NCBI RefSeq assembly: GCF_019145195.1
Contig: NZ_JAHSTW010000005.1
Location: 310,001-374,000 of the forward strand
Direction of reading: 5' to 3'
Source of the DNA: Pseudomonas siliginis
Lineage (GTDB): Bacteria > Pseudomonadota > Gammaproteobacteria > Pseudomonadales > Pseudomonadaceae
Length of the DNA stretch: 64,000 bases
The notes beneath the pieces were generated by a model. That model saw only the letters and a program-made list of their open reading frames with translations, did not search any database and was not told the origin of the DNA. This document shows positions 1 to 8,456 of this stretch, one piece after another. Both the position numbers and the translations under genes were made by a program. Numbering within the stretch: position 1 is the first letter of the stretch; each line of letters opens with the position of its first letter.

Positions 1-1626
1 GTAGATTTCGCGGATGCCATCGCTGGCGTAGATCACGCTGAAGCGTCCGTCGAATTCCATCTTGAATTGGTAGATGCCACCGGGAACATGGGCGCTGAGC
101 TTCTTCAGCAATGTGTCGCGTGCTGCCAGCACCTCGTGCACGCGTTTGCGTTCGGTGATATCGATGCAGATCGCCAGATGACCGACCCACAGGCCTTGCT
201 CGTCAAGCACCGGGGTGGCGAGCATGTTCACCGGCAGATGACTGCCATCGCTGCGCACCAGCGTCCATTCGCGTGCTTCATGACCGCCGACTTCGCCGCC
301 CTCGACCAGCATCGCGTGGCAAGTCGGAATGTTTTTGCCGTAGCGCGCACTCAACTCGGCCGAACGCGCCGCCAGTTCCCGTGGCAAATGCAGGTTCTCC
401 AGGGTCATGCGCCCGACCACTTCGGCGCTGCTGTAGCCGAGCATTTGCTCGGCGCCGGGATTGAACGTGTTGATCACCCCGCGCAGGTCGGTGGCAATGA
501 TCGCGACCTGAGTGGCGGCATTCAGCACGCCGCGCAACTGACCATGGGTGCCGCGCAACTCCTGCTCGCGCTCATGCAGTTCCTGGGTGCGCACCTCGAC
601 CAGGCGCACCGCGCGCTGACGCTGGCTGACCAGTACGTAAAGCAAGGCGCTGAGCAGTGCGCTGAGCAAGCCGCCCAGAATGATCACGCTGCCCACCGAC
701 GAATGGTTGGCCTGCATGAAGGCGTAGCTTGGCAGGATATCGACCTGATAGTCGTGATCGGCCATGCGTAGCAAGCGCGTCGCCGCCAGATCGCCGGGCA
801 CCGCTTCGTTGGTCGATTCGAACAGCGCCTCGTGCTGACCTTGGGTCGAAAGGTCGAGAATGCGCACCGACAGATAATCGTGCAGGGCATCGGGCAGTCC
901 GTCGGCGAGCAACTGGCGCATGCTGATCACCGCCATCACATAGCCGAACGGCTGCGATTCTCCGGCGCGACTGACCGGCGCCAGCAGCAACACCCCACGC
1001 GCGTAGGACGGCTCAATCCCGACCAGATGCATCGGTTGCGACACCGCCATGCTGCCGAGCTGGTCGGCGCGTTGCAGGGTCTCGCGGCGCATGGGTTGGG
1101 CGAGCAAGTCATAACCCAGTGGTGGCGCCAATCGGCTTTGGGTCTGGGTGTACAGCACCGGCACGTATTCCTCGCGCGGCGCCGCCAGTTGCAGCTCGCC
1201 CTTGGCGTCCAGTTCGCGAATGGTGAAATTGCTCAGGCCCTCATCACGCACCTGCTGTTCGAACGCGGCCCGCTCGGCACCACTGACTCTCGGGGCATAG
1301 GTATAGGCTTGGGTGCGCAGCAATAAAGGGCGGGAGTAGCCGTCGAATTCGGCGCGGGACACAGATTCGGAGTTGGCGAAGAACCGCCGCAGACCATCGA
1401 GACGTTGCTCCTGATCCTGAAAACGTTCGGCGATGCGGCTGTAGCGTTCGTTGGCCAGCAGTTGGAAACGCTGACGCGATTGTTGCTGAAACTGGTTGAA
1501 GGTGCCCCATGCGAGCAGCCCGGTGAGAATCCCGCCGGCAAGCAACACCAGCAAAGCGACCAGCCAGGCTGAGACGTCTTCACTGATGAAACCGAGGATT
1601 TTCGGGCGCACGGGGTGCAACGGCAT
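1..1626 (-). CDS. CHASE/PAS sensor protein, 5' part only (gene runs off the left edge)
   Basis: The reverse strand is open from an ATG at 1624-1626 to the window edge, giving at least 541 residues. A membrane segment lies near residues 15-40, followed by an extracytoplasmic CHASE-like stretch (about 50-270), a second membrane segment (about 285-310) and a cytoplasmic PAS domain (about 335-450) ending in the PAC-like words HLAICIDITERKR. A second PAS domain begins at the edge. In Pseudomonas this architecture normally continues into GGDEF or GGDEF-EAL domains for cyclic-di-GMP turnover, or a histidine kinase; the output domain is outside the window, so the enzymatic role is not seen. It reads in the same direction as rlmKL but 144 bp separate them. 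Confidence 0.85.
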   Translation of the reverse strand, partial: MPLHPVRPKILGFISEDVSAWLVALLVLLAGGILTGLLAWGTFNQFQQQSRQRFQLLANERYSRIAERFQDQEQRLDGLRRFFANSESVSRAEFDGYSRPLLLRTQAYTYAPRVSGAERAAFEQQVRDEGLSNFTIRELDAKGELQLAAPREEYVPVLYTQTQSRLAPPLGYDLLAQPMRRETLQRADQLGSMAVSQPMHLVGIEPSYARGVLLLAPVSRAGESQPFGYVMAVISMRQLLADGLPDALHDYLSVRILDLSTQGQHEALFESTNEAVPGDLAATRLLRMADHDYQVDILPSYAFMQANHSSVGSVIILGGLLSALLSALLYVLVSQRQRAVRLVEVRTQELHEREQELRGTHGQLRGVLNAATQVAIIATDLRGVINTFNPGAEQMLGYSSAEVVGRMTLENLHLPRELAARSAELSARYGKNIPTCHAMLVEGGEVGGHEAREWTLVRSDGSHLPVNMLATPVLDEQGLWVGHLAICIDITERKRVHEVLAARDTLLKKLSAHVPGGIYQFKMEFDGRFSVIYASDGIREIY

Positions 1627-1715
1627 AAGCACGACTCACTCCGCCAGATTTGCGGGAAAACCCCATTGGCGGTGTGTGAGTTATAGCTATTAGCCACTAA
1701 TTTAGCTAGCACCGC

Positions 1716-1757
1716 TGGATCCACCGAGCCGTTAAAAATCAAGGCTCTGTGGATCCA
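1716..1757. repeat. 15-bp inverted repeat between rlmKL and the sensor gene
   Basis: Arms TGGATCCACCGAGCC (1716-1730) and GGCTCTGTGGATCCA (1743-1757) pair with one mismatch around a 12-base A/T-rich loop. It lies 13 bp past the rlmKL stop. Neither strand has a following T-run, so a simple intrinsic terminator is not supported; a transcript-end stabilising hairpin or protein site is possible. Confidence 0.6.
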
Positions 1758-1770
1758 ACCAGTTAAAGCG

Positions 1771-4041
1771 TCAACGAGCCGTGATTTTCCAGGCGCGGTG
1801 GATCTTGGTATTGCGGGCGAAATCCGGATCAATGGTCTGCGCACTGATTTCCTCGACCGCATAACGCTCGGCGAGGTTTTCCTCCAACTGGAACTTGCGG
1901 AAGTTGTTGGAGAAATACAGCACGCCACCCGGTGCCAGCCGCGCCATCGCCAAGTCGATCAACTGCACCTGATCGCGCTGCACATCGAAGATGCCTTCCA
2001 TGCGCTTGGAGTTGGAGAAGGTCGGCGGGTCGATGAAGATCAGGTCGTATTCGTCGCGGCTGCTTTCCAGCCACGCCATCACATCGCCCTGCTCCAGACG
2101 ATTCTTGTCCGAGAAGCCGTTCAGCGACAGGTTACGCCGCGCCCAGTCCAGATAGGTTTTCGACAGATCGACGCTGGTGGTGCTGCGCGCGCCGCCCTTG
2201 GCCGCGTGCACGCTGGCGGTCGCGGTGTAGCAGAACAGATTGAGGAAGCGCTTGCCGGCCGCCTCTTTCTGAATGCGCATGCGCATCGGACGGTGATCGA
2301 GGAACAGGCCGGTGTCGAGATAGTCGGTGAGGTTGACCAGCAACTTCACGCCACCCTCATTGACCTCGACGAACTTGCCCTGCGCAGCCTGACGCTCGTA
2401 CTGCTTGGTGCCGCTCTGCCGCTCGCGGCGCTTGACGACGACACGGTTCTTGTCGACATTCAACGCCTGTGGGATTGCCGCCAAGGCGTCGAACATACGC
2501 GCCGAAGCCTTTTCCGGGTCGATGGATTTCGGCGCGGCGTATTCCTGAACGTGCACCCAGTCGTGGTACAGGTCGATGGCCATCGCGTATTCCGGCATGT
2601 CGGCATCGTAGACGCGGTAGCAATCGATACCTTCACGCTTGACCCACTTGCCCATCGCCTTGAGATTTTTCTGCAAGCGATTGGCAAACATCTGCCCGCC
2701 TTCGCTCAGGCGCGGTTGTTCGATCACTGGCGCCGGTGCCGGCGTCGGCTTGATCGGGTTGCCGTTCTTGTTGAACTTGCGCTCTTGCGGCTCGTCCGGG
2801 GTCTGATCGTAAGCCGCTTGCTCGCGCTCGGCCTGACGCTGTTCCGGAGTGCGACGTTCGCCAGTGACGAACTGATCGGGCAGAACCTTGATCAGCAGCA
2901 GTTTGCACGGCAGCGCGCCGTTCCAGAACGAATACTGTTTGTGGCTGCGGATACCCATGCGCTTGCCCAGATCCGGCGCGCCGGTGAACACCGCCGCTTC
3001 CCAGTTCAGGCAGGCCTGACGCAGACGCTCGCCCAGATTCTGGTAGAGATACAGCAGGCTCGCTTCGTCACCGAGACGCTCGCCGTACGGCGGGTTACAG
3101 ATCACCAGACCTTTCTGGTTCTGATCCGGACGCGGCTCGAATGTCGCCACTTCGCCCTGGTAGATCTTGATCCATTCGCTCAGGCCGGCACGTTCAACGT
3201 TGTTGCGGCCTGGCTGAATCAGACGTGGGTCGGCTTCATAACCACGAATCCACAGCGGTGGCTTGGCCAGACCGGCGGCGGCACGTTCAACGGCTTCTTC
3301 ATGGAGTTTTTTCCACAGCGCCGGCACGTGACCGAGCCACGCGGTAAAGCCCCATTGCTCGCGACGCAGGTTCGGCGCCATGTCGGCGGCGATCATCGCC
3401 GCTTCAACGAGAAACGTACCGACACCGCACATCGGGTCAGCCAGCGCGCCGCCCTCGGCGGCAATACGCGGCCAGCCGGAACGAATCAGGATGGCGGCGG
3501 CGAGGTTTTCCTTCAGCGGCGCCGCGCCCTGCTGCAGGCGGTAGCCGCGCTGGTGCAGGCTGTGGCCGGAGAGGTCGAGGGACAGAATCGCTTCGCCGCG
3601 ATCCAGACGCAGGTGAATGCGCAGGTCCGGGTTGAGTTTGTCGATGGATGGACGATCGCCCTGCGGCGTGCGCAGTTTGTCGACGATGGCGTCTTTGACT
3701 TTCAGCGCGCCGAAGTGGGTGTTGTCGATGCCCGAGCCGTGGCCGCTGAATTCGACGGCCAGGGTGCCGTCGCTGAGCATGTGATCCTGCCAGTCGATGT
3801 CGAGCACGCCGTGGTAAAGGTCTTCGGCGTCCTTCATCGGGAAACGCTTGAGCACCAGCAACACGCGGTTGGCCAGACGCGACCAGAGGCACAGGCGATA
3901 GGCGGTTTCCATGGTCGCCATGCCACGCACGGCGGAGGTGTGCTCGCGCGCTTCTTCAAGGCCAAGCCCGACGGCTTCCTCGATGAGCAGGCCTTCAAGG
4001 CCTTTGGGGCAAGTGAGGAAGAGTTCGAAACGATCGGACAT
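1771..4041 (-). CDS. rlmL: Bifunctional 23S rRNA methyltransferase RlmKL (G2069 N7 / G2445 N2)
   Basis: The 756-residue product fits the fused gamma-proteobacterial RlmKL enzyme. The N-terminal half has a THUMP region and the RlmL methyltransferase with catalytic NPPYGERLG at about residue 316; a linker rich in charged residues and PAPAP (about 420-450) joins it to the RlmK half, whose DPPTFSNSKRM motif starts at about residue 671. Both halves use S-adenosylmethionine to modify helix 74 of 23S rRNA during 50S assembly. The ATG at 4041 is preceded by a suitable upstream region and the product starts MSDRFELFLTCPKGLE as in orthologues. No intact neighbour shares an operon with it. Confidence 0.97.
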   Translation of the reverse strand: MSDRFELFLTCPKGLEGLLIEEAVGLGLEEAREHTSAVRGMATMETAYRLCLWSRLANRVLLVLKRFPMKDAEDLYHGVLDIDWQDHMLSDGTLAVEFSGHGSGIDNTHFGALKVKDAIVDKLRTPQGDRPSIDKLNPDLRIHLRLDRGEAILSLDLSGHSLHQRGYRLQQGAAPLKENLAAAILIRSGWPRIAAEGGALADPMCGVGTFLVEAAMIAADMAPNLRREQWGFTAWLGHVPALWKKLHEEAVERAAAGLAKPPLWIRGYEADPRLIQPGRNNVERAGLSEWIKIYQGEVATFEPRPDQNQKGLVICNPPYGERLGDEASLLYLYQNLGERLRQACLNWEAAVFTGAPDLGKRMGIRSHKQYSFWNGALPCKLLLIKVLPDQFVTGERRTPEQRQAEREQAAYDQTPDEPQERKFNKNGNPIKPTPAPAPVIEQPRLSEGGQMFANRLQKNLKAMGKWVKREGIDCYRVYDADMPEYAMAIDLYHDWVHVQEYAAPKSIDPEKASARMFDALAAIPQALNVDKNRVVVKRRERQSGTKQYERQAAQGKFVEVNEGGVKLLVNLTDYLDTGLFLDHRPMRMRIQKEAAGKRFLNLFCYTATASVHAAKGGARSTTSVDLSKTYLDWARRNLSLNGFSDKNRLEQGDVMAWLESSRDEYDLIFIDPPTFSNSKRMEGIFDVQRDQVQLIDLAMARLAPGGVLYFSNNFRKFQLEENLAERYAVEEISAQTIDPDFARNTKIHRAWKITAR

Positions 4042-4571
4042 GGTAATTCCAGAGCCTTTGGCTAGTGGGCCGACAACGCATTGCCGACCCGGTTTTCAAT
4101 CAGGCGCTTTTCTGAAAGAGCGCCCGCGTGGCACGAAGGTGTGCCGTTCCATCCCCGCTGCTCGGGTTAAAAGAGCTTAGATGCCGGGACAGATAAAAAA
4201 GTTGGTGCAACAAAAAGACTGAAAGCGACCCTTCGTCGAATATTACCCAAGCGCAAACGTGGGTCATTCTCACTAAAGGATTAACCCCCTGAGTCAGCGG
4301 GGCGCCGATCATACCGGGGTTTGCGCATTGAACGTTGAATAAATACGCGGTTACTTATCGCCATAGCATCCTTTACGTTACGTGCTTATGACAAAACGAT
4401 CATTCCCTCGGTGTGACTCATTGGTTAGAACTGAGCACAGGTTGACGTCGCAACGGCGTCAACACCTTGGCTCGCCACGCCGGCAGCGAGCCGCACGATG
4501 GCAGGTTTTTTCTGCCAGACCTCAATTGAGGTCAACGCGACACTACAGTCAACAAGTGAGGGAAACACCCT
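4042..4571. other. 530-bp intergenic region with structured rmf leader
   Basis: No convincing gene is seen. The right part, just before rmf, can fold into several hairpins: GACG/CGTC at 4444-4460, GGCTCGC/GCGAGCC at 4469-4492 with a 10-base loop, and GGCAG/CTGCC at 4500-4516 with a T-rich loop. The last two look terminator-like although the T-run sits inside the second hairpin rather than after the first. They may affect rmf transcript stability or readthrough; this is inference. The left part must hold the rlmKL promoter; no clear boxes were recognised. Confidence 0.4.
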
Positions 4572-4787
4572 ATGAGAAGACTTAAGCGTGATCCGTTGGA
4601 AAGAGCATTTTTGCGCGGATATCAATATGGCGTTGGTGGCAAATCCCGTGAGCTTTGCCCATTTACTCTACCGTCGGTACGTCAAGCCTGGATCAACGGC
4701 TGGCGAGAAGGACGCGGCGACAACTGGGACGGTATGACCGGCACTGCGGGAATCCACAGACTCAACGAACTTCACGCCGTCGGCTGA
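4572..4787 (+). CDS. rmf: Ribosome modulation factor
   Basis: The 71-residue basic product begins MRRLKRDPLERAFLRGYQYG, the hallmark start of RMF, and keeps the FTLPSVRQAWINGWREGRGD region. RMF binds the 30S subunit and drives 70S ribosomes into inactive 100S dimers in stationary phase. It is monocistronic, with its own intrinsic terminator downstream at 4873-4897. GAGGGAAA upstream of the ATG serves as ribosome binding site. Identity is secure. Confidence 0.97.
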   Translation: MRRLKRDPLERAFLRGYQYGVGGKSRELCPFTLPSVRQAWINGWREGRGDNWDGMTGTAGIHRLNELHAVG

Positions 4788-4872
4788 CACAGGGCATTTA
4801 TTCCGACACGACAATCTGAATTTGCAATGAATTAACCACGCACGTCCTTCCCGGACGGCGGGCTACGGCCCA

Positions 4873-4897
4873 GGGGCTCCTTCGAGGAGCCCTTTTT
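4873..4897 (+). terminator. Intrinsic terminator of rmf
   Basis: GGGCTCC/GGAGCCC stem with TTCG-type loop followed by TTTTT, 86 bp after the rmf stop. Confidence 0.9.
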
Positions 4898-4929
4898 ATT
4901 GCCTGCAAAAAGGGTTAACCGGGTTCCAC

Positions 4930-5058
4930 GTGGCGAGGGGATTTATCCCCGCTCGGCTGCGCAGCAGTCGCGAAGTCCGAACTTCAATCTACCTGGCATA
5001 TCACTGTGCAAGGTTTGGGACTGCTGGGCAGCCCAGCGGGGATAAATCCCCTCGCCAC
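4930..5058. repeat. Long inverted REP-like pair 3' of pyrD
   Basis: Left arm starting GTGGCGAGGGGATTTATCCC and right arm ending with its exact reverse complement enclose about 85 bases. Each arm itself contains the small palindrome GGGGATTTATCCCC. This is a different family from the GTGGGAGCGAGCC-type doublets elsewhere in the window. It lies between the rmf terminator and the pyrD stop codon, with no gene in it. Confidence 0.85.
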
Positions 5059-5086
5059 AAAGGCTCCCACAAGGCTTCGGCAATCC

Positions 5087-6106
5087 TCAGCGCAACGCGG
5101 CGATGGCGTCTACCGATTCACGAATCAGCACCGGGCCTTTGTAGATGAAGCCCGAATAGATCTGCACCAGGCTCGCGCCAGCAGTGATTTTCTCCGCCGC
5201 GTGTTTGCCCTCGGTAATCCCGCCCGCAGCAATGATCGGCAAGCGTCCGGCCAATTCGCCCGCCAGCACTTTCACGGTATGGGTGCTCTTCTCACGCACC
5301 GGCGCACCCGACAGACCACCCGCCTCGTCGCCATGCTCCATGCCTTCGACACCGACACGGCTCAAAGTCGTATTGGTGGCGATGACCGCGTCCATGCCGG
5401 TTTCGATCAACGCCTGGGCAACCTGCGCAGTTTCTTCGTCGGTCATGTCCGGCGCAATCTTGATCGCCAGCGGCACATGTTTGCCGTGACGCAGGGCCAG
5501 TTCTGCGCGACGGGTGGCCAGATCAGCGAGCAATTGCTTGAGCGAATCACCGAACTGCAGGCTGCGCAGGCCCGGGGTGTTTGGCGAGCTGACGTTGACG
5601 GTGACGTAGCTGGCGTGGGCGTAAACCTTGTCCAGGCAGATCAGGTAATCGTCGACCGCACGCTCGACCGGGGTATCGAAGTTCTTGCCGATATTGATGC
5701 CCAGCACGCCCTGGTATTTTGCCGCAGCGACCCGCGCCAGCAAGTTATCGACACCGAGGTTGTTGAAGCCCATGCGGTTGATGATCGCCTCGGCTTCCGG
5801 CAGGCGGAAGATCCGTGGTTTCGGGTTACCCGGCTGCGGACGCGGGGTAACGGTGCCGATTTCGACAAAACCGAAACCCAGTTGCGCAAAGCCGTCGATG
5901 GCCGCGCCGTTCTTGTCCAGACCTGCCGCCAGCCCCACCGGGTTCGGGAACTCCAGCCCCATGACGGTCACCGGCATTTTCGCCGGCGCCTTGCACAGCA
6001 AGCCGTTGAGGCCCAAACGTCCACCCGCGCCGATCAGATCCAGCGACAGATCGTGGGAGGTTTCCGGGGAAAGTTTGAACAACAGCTGACGGGCCAGGGT
6101 GTACAT
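5087..6106 (-). CDS. pyrD: Quinone-dependent dihydroorotate dehydrogenase (class 2)
   Basis: PyrD oxidises dihydroorotate to orotate in pyrimidine synthesis and passes electrons to membrane quinone. The 339-residue product has the class 2 N-terminal amphipathic helix ([20 protein letters not shown]), the FMN-binding barrel with [20 protein letters not shown], and the [11 protein letters not shown] catalytic loop whose Ser acts as base in class 2 enzymes. The open frame extends upstream to 6190, but orthologues begin at MYTLARQ, so the ATG at 6104-6106 was chosen. It is divergent from nasS. Confidence 0.97.
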   Translation of the reverse strand: MYTLARQLLFKLSPETSHDLSLDLIGAGGRLGLNGLLCKAPAKMPVTVMGLEFPNPVGLAAGLDKNGAAIDGFAQLGFGFVEIGTVTPRPQPGNPKPRIFRLPEAEAIINRMGFNNLGVDNLLARVAAAKYQGVLGINIGKNFDTPVERAVDDYLICLDKVYAHASYVTVNVSSPNTPGLRSLQFGDSLKQLLADLATRRAELALRHGKHVPLAIKIAPDMTDEETAQVAQALIETGMDAVIATNTTLSRVGVEGMEHGDEAGGLSGAPVREKSTHTVKVLAGELAGRLPIIAAGGITEGKHAAEKITAGASLVQIYSGFIYKGPVLIRESVDAIAALR

Positions 6107-6195
6107 GGGCGGCAATGACTCGGGCGGCGAAAAGAGGCGGCGATTATAGCCGGGCATCGTCCCCCGGCGCGAGGCGCCTGGACAAAACAAGCCGC

Positions 6196-6211
6196 TGGCA
6201 TATGCCTTGCA
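6196..6211 (+). promoter_or_regulatory. Candidate sigma-54 promoter of nasST
   Basis: TGGCAT-N5-TTGCA with GG at 6197-6198 and GC at 6209-6210, exactly the 12-base GG-to-GC period of RpoN promoters. It predicts a start near 6222 and a leader of about 100 nt before nasS. Matching elements precede the transporter and nirB units. Confidence 0.65.
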
Positions 6212-6230
6212 CCACCCCGCTCATCAGTCT

Positions 6231-6314
6231 GCCGACCAATGACGGCGCGCAGGCCAGGACAATGGCGTCGTCCCCGGGTTTTGCCTGCGCAGAATCCGGG
6301 ACGACGTTTTTTTT
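6231..6314 (+). promoter_or_regulatory. nasS leader with terminator and NasT-type hairpin
   Basis: A strong intrinsic terminator (CGTCGTCC...GGACGACG followed by TTTTTTTT) occupies 6266-6314 and ends only 10 bases before the nasS ATG. Its 5' arm overlaps a small GAC/GTC hairpin with hexaloop AATGGC (loop 6261-6266; A at loop position 1 and G at position 4), as expected of an ANTAR target. An upstream GCCG/CGGC hairpin (6231-6246) has an 8-base rather than a 6-base loop, so the first hairpin is a poor match. The layout suggests nasST controls its own readthrough. Confidence 0.6.
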
Positions 6315-6324
6315 GAGGTAGCGT

Positions 6325-7536
6325 ATGAACGAAACGTCCTTGGGGCCTCTGGCCTGGGTCAATGGCAGCGATGCGCCGGAAAAGAGCGCGATCAATCTCG
6401 GCTTCATGGCGCTGAGCGACTGCGCCTCGGTGGTGGTCGCCGCCACTCAGGGCTTCGCCCAGCCCTACGGCCTGACCCTGAACCTCAAGCGTCAGGCGTC
6501 ATGGGCCAACTTGCGCGACAAACTGGTCAGCGGCGAACTGGATGCCGCGCACAGCCTGTACGGGCTGATTTATGCGGTGCACCTGGGCATCGGCGGCGTC
6601 GCCCCGACCGACATGGCGGTGCTGATGGGCCTGAACCAGAATGGCCAGAGCCTGAACCTGTCCCATGGTTTGCAACAGGCTGGCGTGAACAGTCCTGAAG
6701 CGCTCGATCGGCATGTGCACCAAAGCCGCGCAAAACTGACCTTCGCCCAGACCTTTCCCACCGGCACTCACGCGATGTGGCTGTATTACTGGCTGGCAAG
6801 CCAGGGCATTCATCCGTTGCAGGACGTCGACAGTGTGGTGGTGCCGCCGCCGCAAATGGTCGCGCACCTGCAAGCCGGGCGCATCGACGGTTTTTGCGTC
6901 GGCGAACCGTGGGCGGCCAGCGCCGTGCAGCAGAATCTCGGTTTCACCCTGGCGACCAGCCAGAGCATCTGGCCCGATCACCCGGAAAAAGTCCTCGGCT
7001 GCACCCGGGAATTCGTCGAGCAATATCCCAACACCGCGCGGGCGCTGGTCATGGCCATTCTTGAGGCCAGTCGCTTCATCGAAGAAAGCCCGGAAAACCG
7101 CCGCAGCACCGCGCAATTGCTCAGCGCCGCCGAATACCTCGACACCCCCGCCCCGTGCATCGAGCCGCGTTTCATGGGCGACTACGCCGACGGCCTCGGC
7201 AATCGCTGGCAGGACCCGCATGCGCTGCGTTTTCACGGCGGTGGCGAGGTCAATCTGCCGTACCTCTCCGACGGCATGTGGTTCATGACCCAGTTTCGTC
7301 GCTGGGGTCTGTTGCGCGAGGATCCGGATTATCTGGCCGTCGCCCGTCAGGTTCAGCGTCTGGATCTGTATCGCGAGGCTGCCAGCGCGGTCGGCGTTGC
7401 GACTTCGTACGCAGACCTGCGCAGCAGCCAGTTGCTCGACGGCAAGGTCTGGGACGGCAGCGACCCGGCGGGTTATGCGCGCAGTTTCAAACTGCACGCG
7501 TTGAACGACGATGCACCTCTTCTCGCCCAGCGCTGA
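6325..7536 (+). CDS. nasS: Nitrate/nitrite sensor NasS
   Basis: The 403-residue product is an NrtA/CmpA-type periplasmic-binding-protein fold (NLGFMALSDCASVVVAATQGF near residue 25) but has no signal peptide, which marks it as the cytoplasmic sensor NasS rather than a transporter subunit. NasS binds nitrate or nitrite and, when empty, sequesters the antiterminator NasT. It is followed by nasT after 15 bp, so the two are cotranscribed. The start ATG has GAGGTAG just upstream. Function is inferred from family, lack of export signal and context. Confidence 0.92.
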   Translation: MNETSLGPLAWVNGSDAPEKSAINLGFMALSDCASVVVAATQGFAQPYGLTLNLKRQASWANLRDKLVSGELDAAHSLYGLIYAVHLGIGGVAPTDMAVLMGLNQNGQSLNLSHGLQQAGVNSPEALDRHVHQSRAKLTFAQTFPTGTHAMWLYYWLASQGIHPLQDVDSVVVPPPQMVAHLQAGRIDGFCVGEPWAASAVQQNLGFTLATSQSIWPDHPEKVLGCTREFVEQYPNTARALVMAILEASRFIEESPENRRSTAQLLSAAEYLDTPAPCIEPRFMGDYADGLGNRWQDPHALRFHGGGEVNLPYLSDGMWFMTQFRRWGLLREDPDYLAVARQVQRLDLYREAASAVGVATSYADLRSSQLLDGKVWDGSDPAGYARSFKLHALNDDAPLLAQR

Positions 7537-7551
7537 CAGGAGACCGCGAAC

Positions 7552-8127
7552 ATGTTGCGCATTCTGCTGATCAACGACACCGCGAAAAAAGTCGGACGCC
7601 TGAAAGCGGCACTGACCGAGGCCGGCTTCGAAGTGATCGACGAGTCCGGCCTGACCATCGACCTCCCCGCGCGCGTCGAAACGGTGCGCCCGGACGTGAT
7701 CCTGATCGATACCGAGTCACCGAGCCGCGATGTCATGGAGCAAGTGGTGCTGGTCAGCCGCGACCAGCCCCGGCCGATCGTGATGTTTACCGACGAACAT
7801 GACCCGGGGGTGATGCGTCAGGCGATCAAGTCCGGCGTCAGTGCCTACATCGTCGAAGGCATTCACGCACAACGGTTGCAGCCGATTCTCGACGTGGCGA
7901 TGGCGCGCTTCGAGAGTGACCAGGCCCTGCGCGCGCAATTGCAGGCCCGTGACCAGCAACTGGCCGAGCGCAAGCGCATTGAACTGGCCAAGGGTTTGCT
8001 GATGAAGATGAAGGACTGCAACGAGGAAGAGGCCTATACGCTGATGCGCCGCCAGGCCATGAGCCGCCAGCAGAAGCTGATTCAAGTGGCGGAGCAGATC
8101 ATTGCCATGAGTGAGTTGCTGGGCTGA
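7552..8127 (+). CDS. nasT: ANTAR-domain transcription antiterminator NasT
   Basis: The 191-residue product has an N-terminal receiver-like domain (MLRILLINDTAKKVG, Asp at about residue 53 in LIDTESPS) and a C-terminal ANTAR domain (about 130-185; KRIELAKGLLMKMKDCNEEEAYTLMRRQAMSRQQ). ANTAR proteins bind pairs of RNA hairpins with hexaloops and stop downstream terminators from forming. Here such leaders precede the transporter gene and nirB, and probably nasS itself. NasS upstream is the partner that releases NasT when nitrate or nitrite is present. Confidence 0.95.
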   Translation: MLRILLINDTAKKVGRLKAALTEAGFEVIDESGLTIDLPARVETVRPDVILIDTESPSRDVMEQVVLVSRDQPRPIVMFTDEHDPGVMRQAIKSGVSAYIVEGIHAQRLQPILDVAMARFESDQALRAQLQARDQQLAERKRIELAKGLLMKMKDCNEEEAYTLMRRQAMSRQQKLIQVAEQIIAMSELLG

Positions 8128-8153
8128 AATTTTGTGTTGTCAGTGCGGGCCTC

Positions 8154-8218
8154 TTCGCGAGCAGGCTCGCTCCCACAGGTGGCATACATTCCAATGTGGG
8201 AGCGAGCCTGCTCGCGAA
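8154..8218. repeat. REP doublet, short-spacer class
   Basis: Two inverted copies of a 22-base core (GTGGGAGCGAGCC... and its complement), with the CGCGA ends facing outward and a 19-base spacer. It sits just after nasT. Confidence 0.9.
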
Positions 8219-8243
8219 TGGCCGCACCTCGGTCACGAACTCT

Positions 8244-8259
8244 TGGCACAAATCTCGCT
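8244..8259 (+). promoter_or_regulatory. Sigma-54 promoter of the nitrate transporter unit
   Basis: TTGGCAC-N5-TCGCT, with GG at 8245-8246 and GC at 8257-8258. The predicted start near 8270 places the first leader hairpin at the very 5' end of the RNA. Spacing and the TTGGCAC box agree with the nirB promoter copy. Confidence 0.75.
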
Positions 8260-8273
8260 AAGTAAACCGCACA

Positions 8274-8357
8274 GGTAACCAACGGCGGTTGCCCCACCTA
8301 CGACAAAGACGTCGCTCACCCCGTTCGCCCCTCGGCGAATCAGGTAGCGGCGTTTTT
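8274..8357 (+). promoter_or_regulatory. NasT-responsive antitermination leader of the transporter gene
   Basis: Hairpin P1 at 8274-8293 has a 7-bp stem (GGTAACC/GGTTGCC) and hexaloop AACGGC. Hairpin P2 at 8301-8314 (CGAC/GTCG) has hexaloop AAAGAC. Both loops have A at position 1 and G at position 4, the ANTAR recognition signature. P2 overlaps the 5' arm of a terminator at 8309-8357 (ACGTCGCT/AGCGGCGT plus inner stem, then TTTTT), so P2 bound by NasT and the terminator exclude each other. Confidence 0.85.
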
Positions 8358-8456
8358 GCGTTTTGGCCCCACAGAACGGGGCCGGTGGTGCGGCCGTGAG
8401 GCGCTCCACCTGCTGTGCATGACTCCTTTCGAGACTCTTTTCAGCCGAGGTGCGCG

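Noticed and set aside
1798..4065. 755-codon forward frame opposite rlmKL
   Set aside because: Shadow of rlmKL: its stop-free length follows from high GC third positions on the other strand and it has no recognisable domains.
4100..4312. 70-codon reverse frame upstream of rlmKL
   Set aside because: No ribosome site or family likeness; codon use differs from neighbours.
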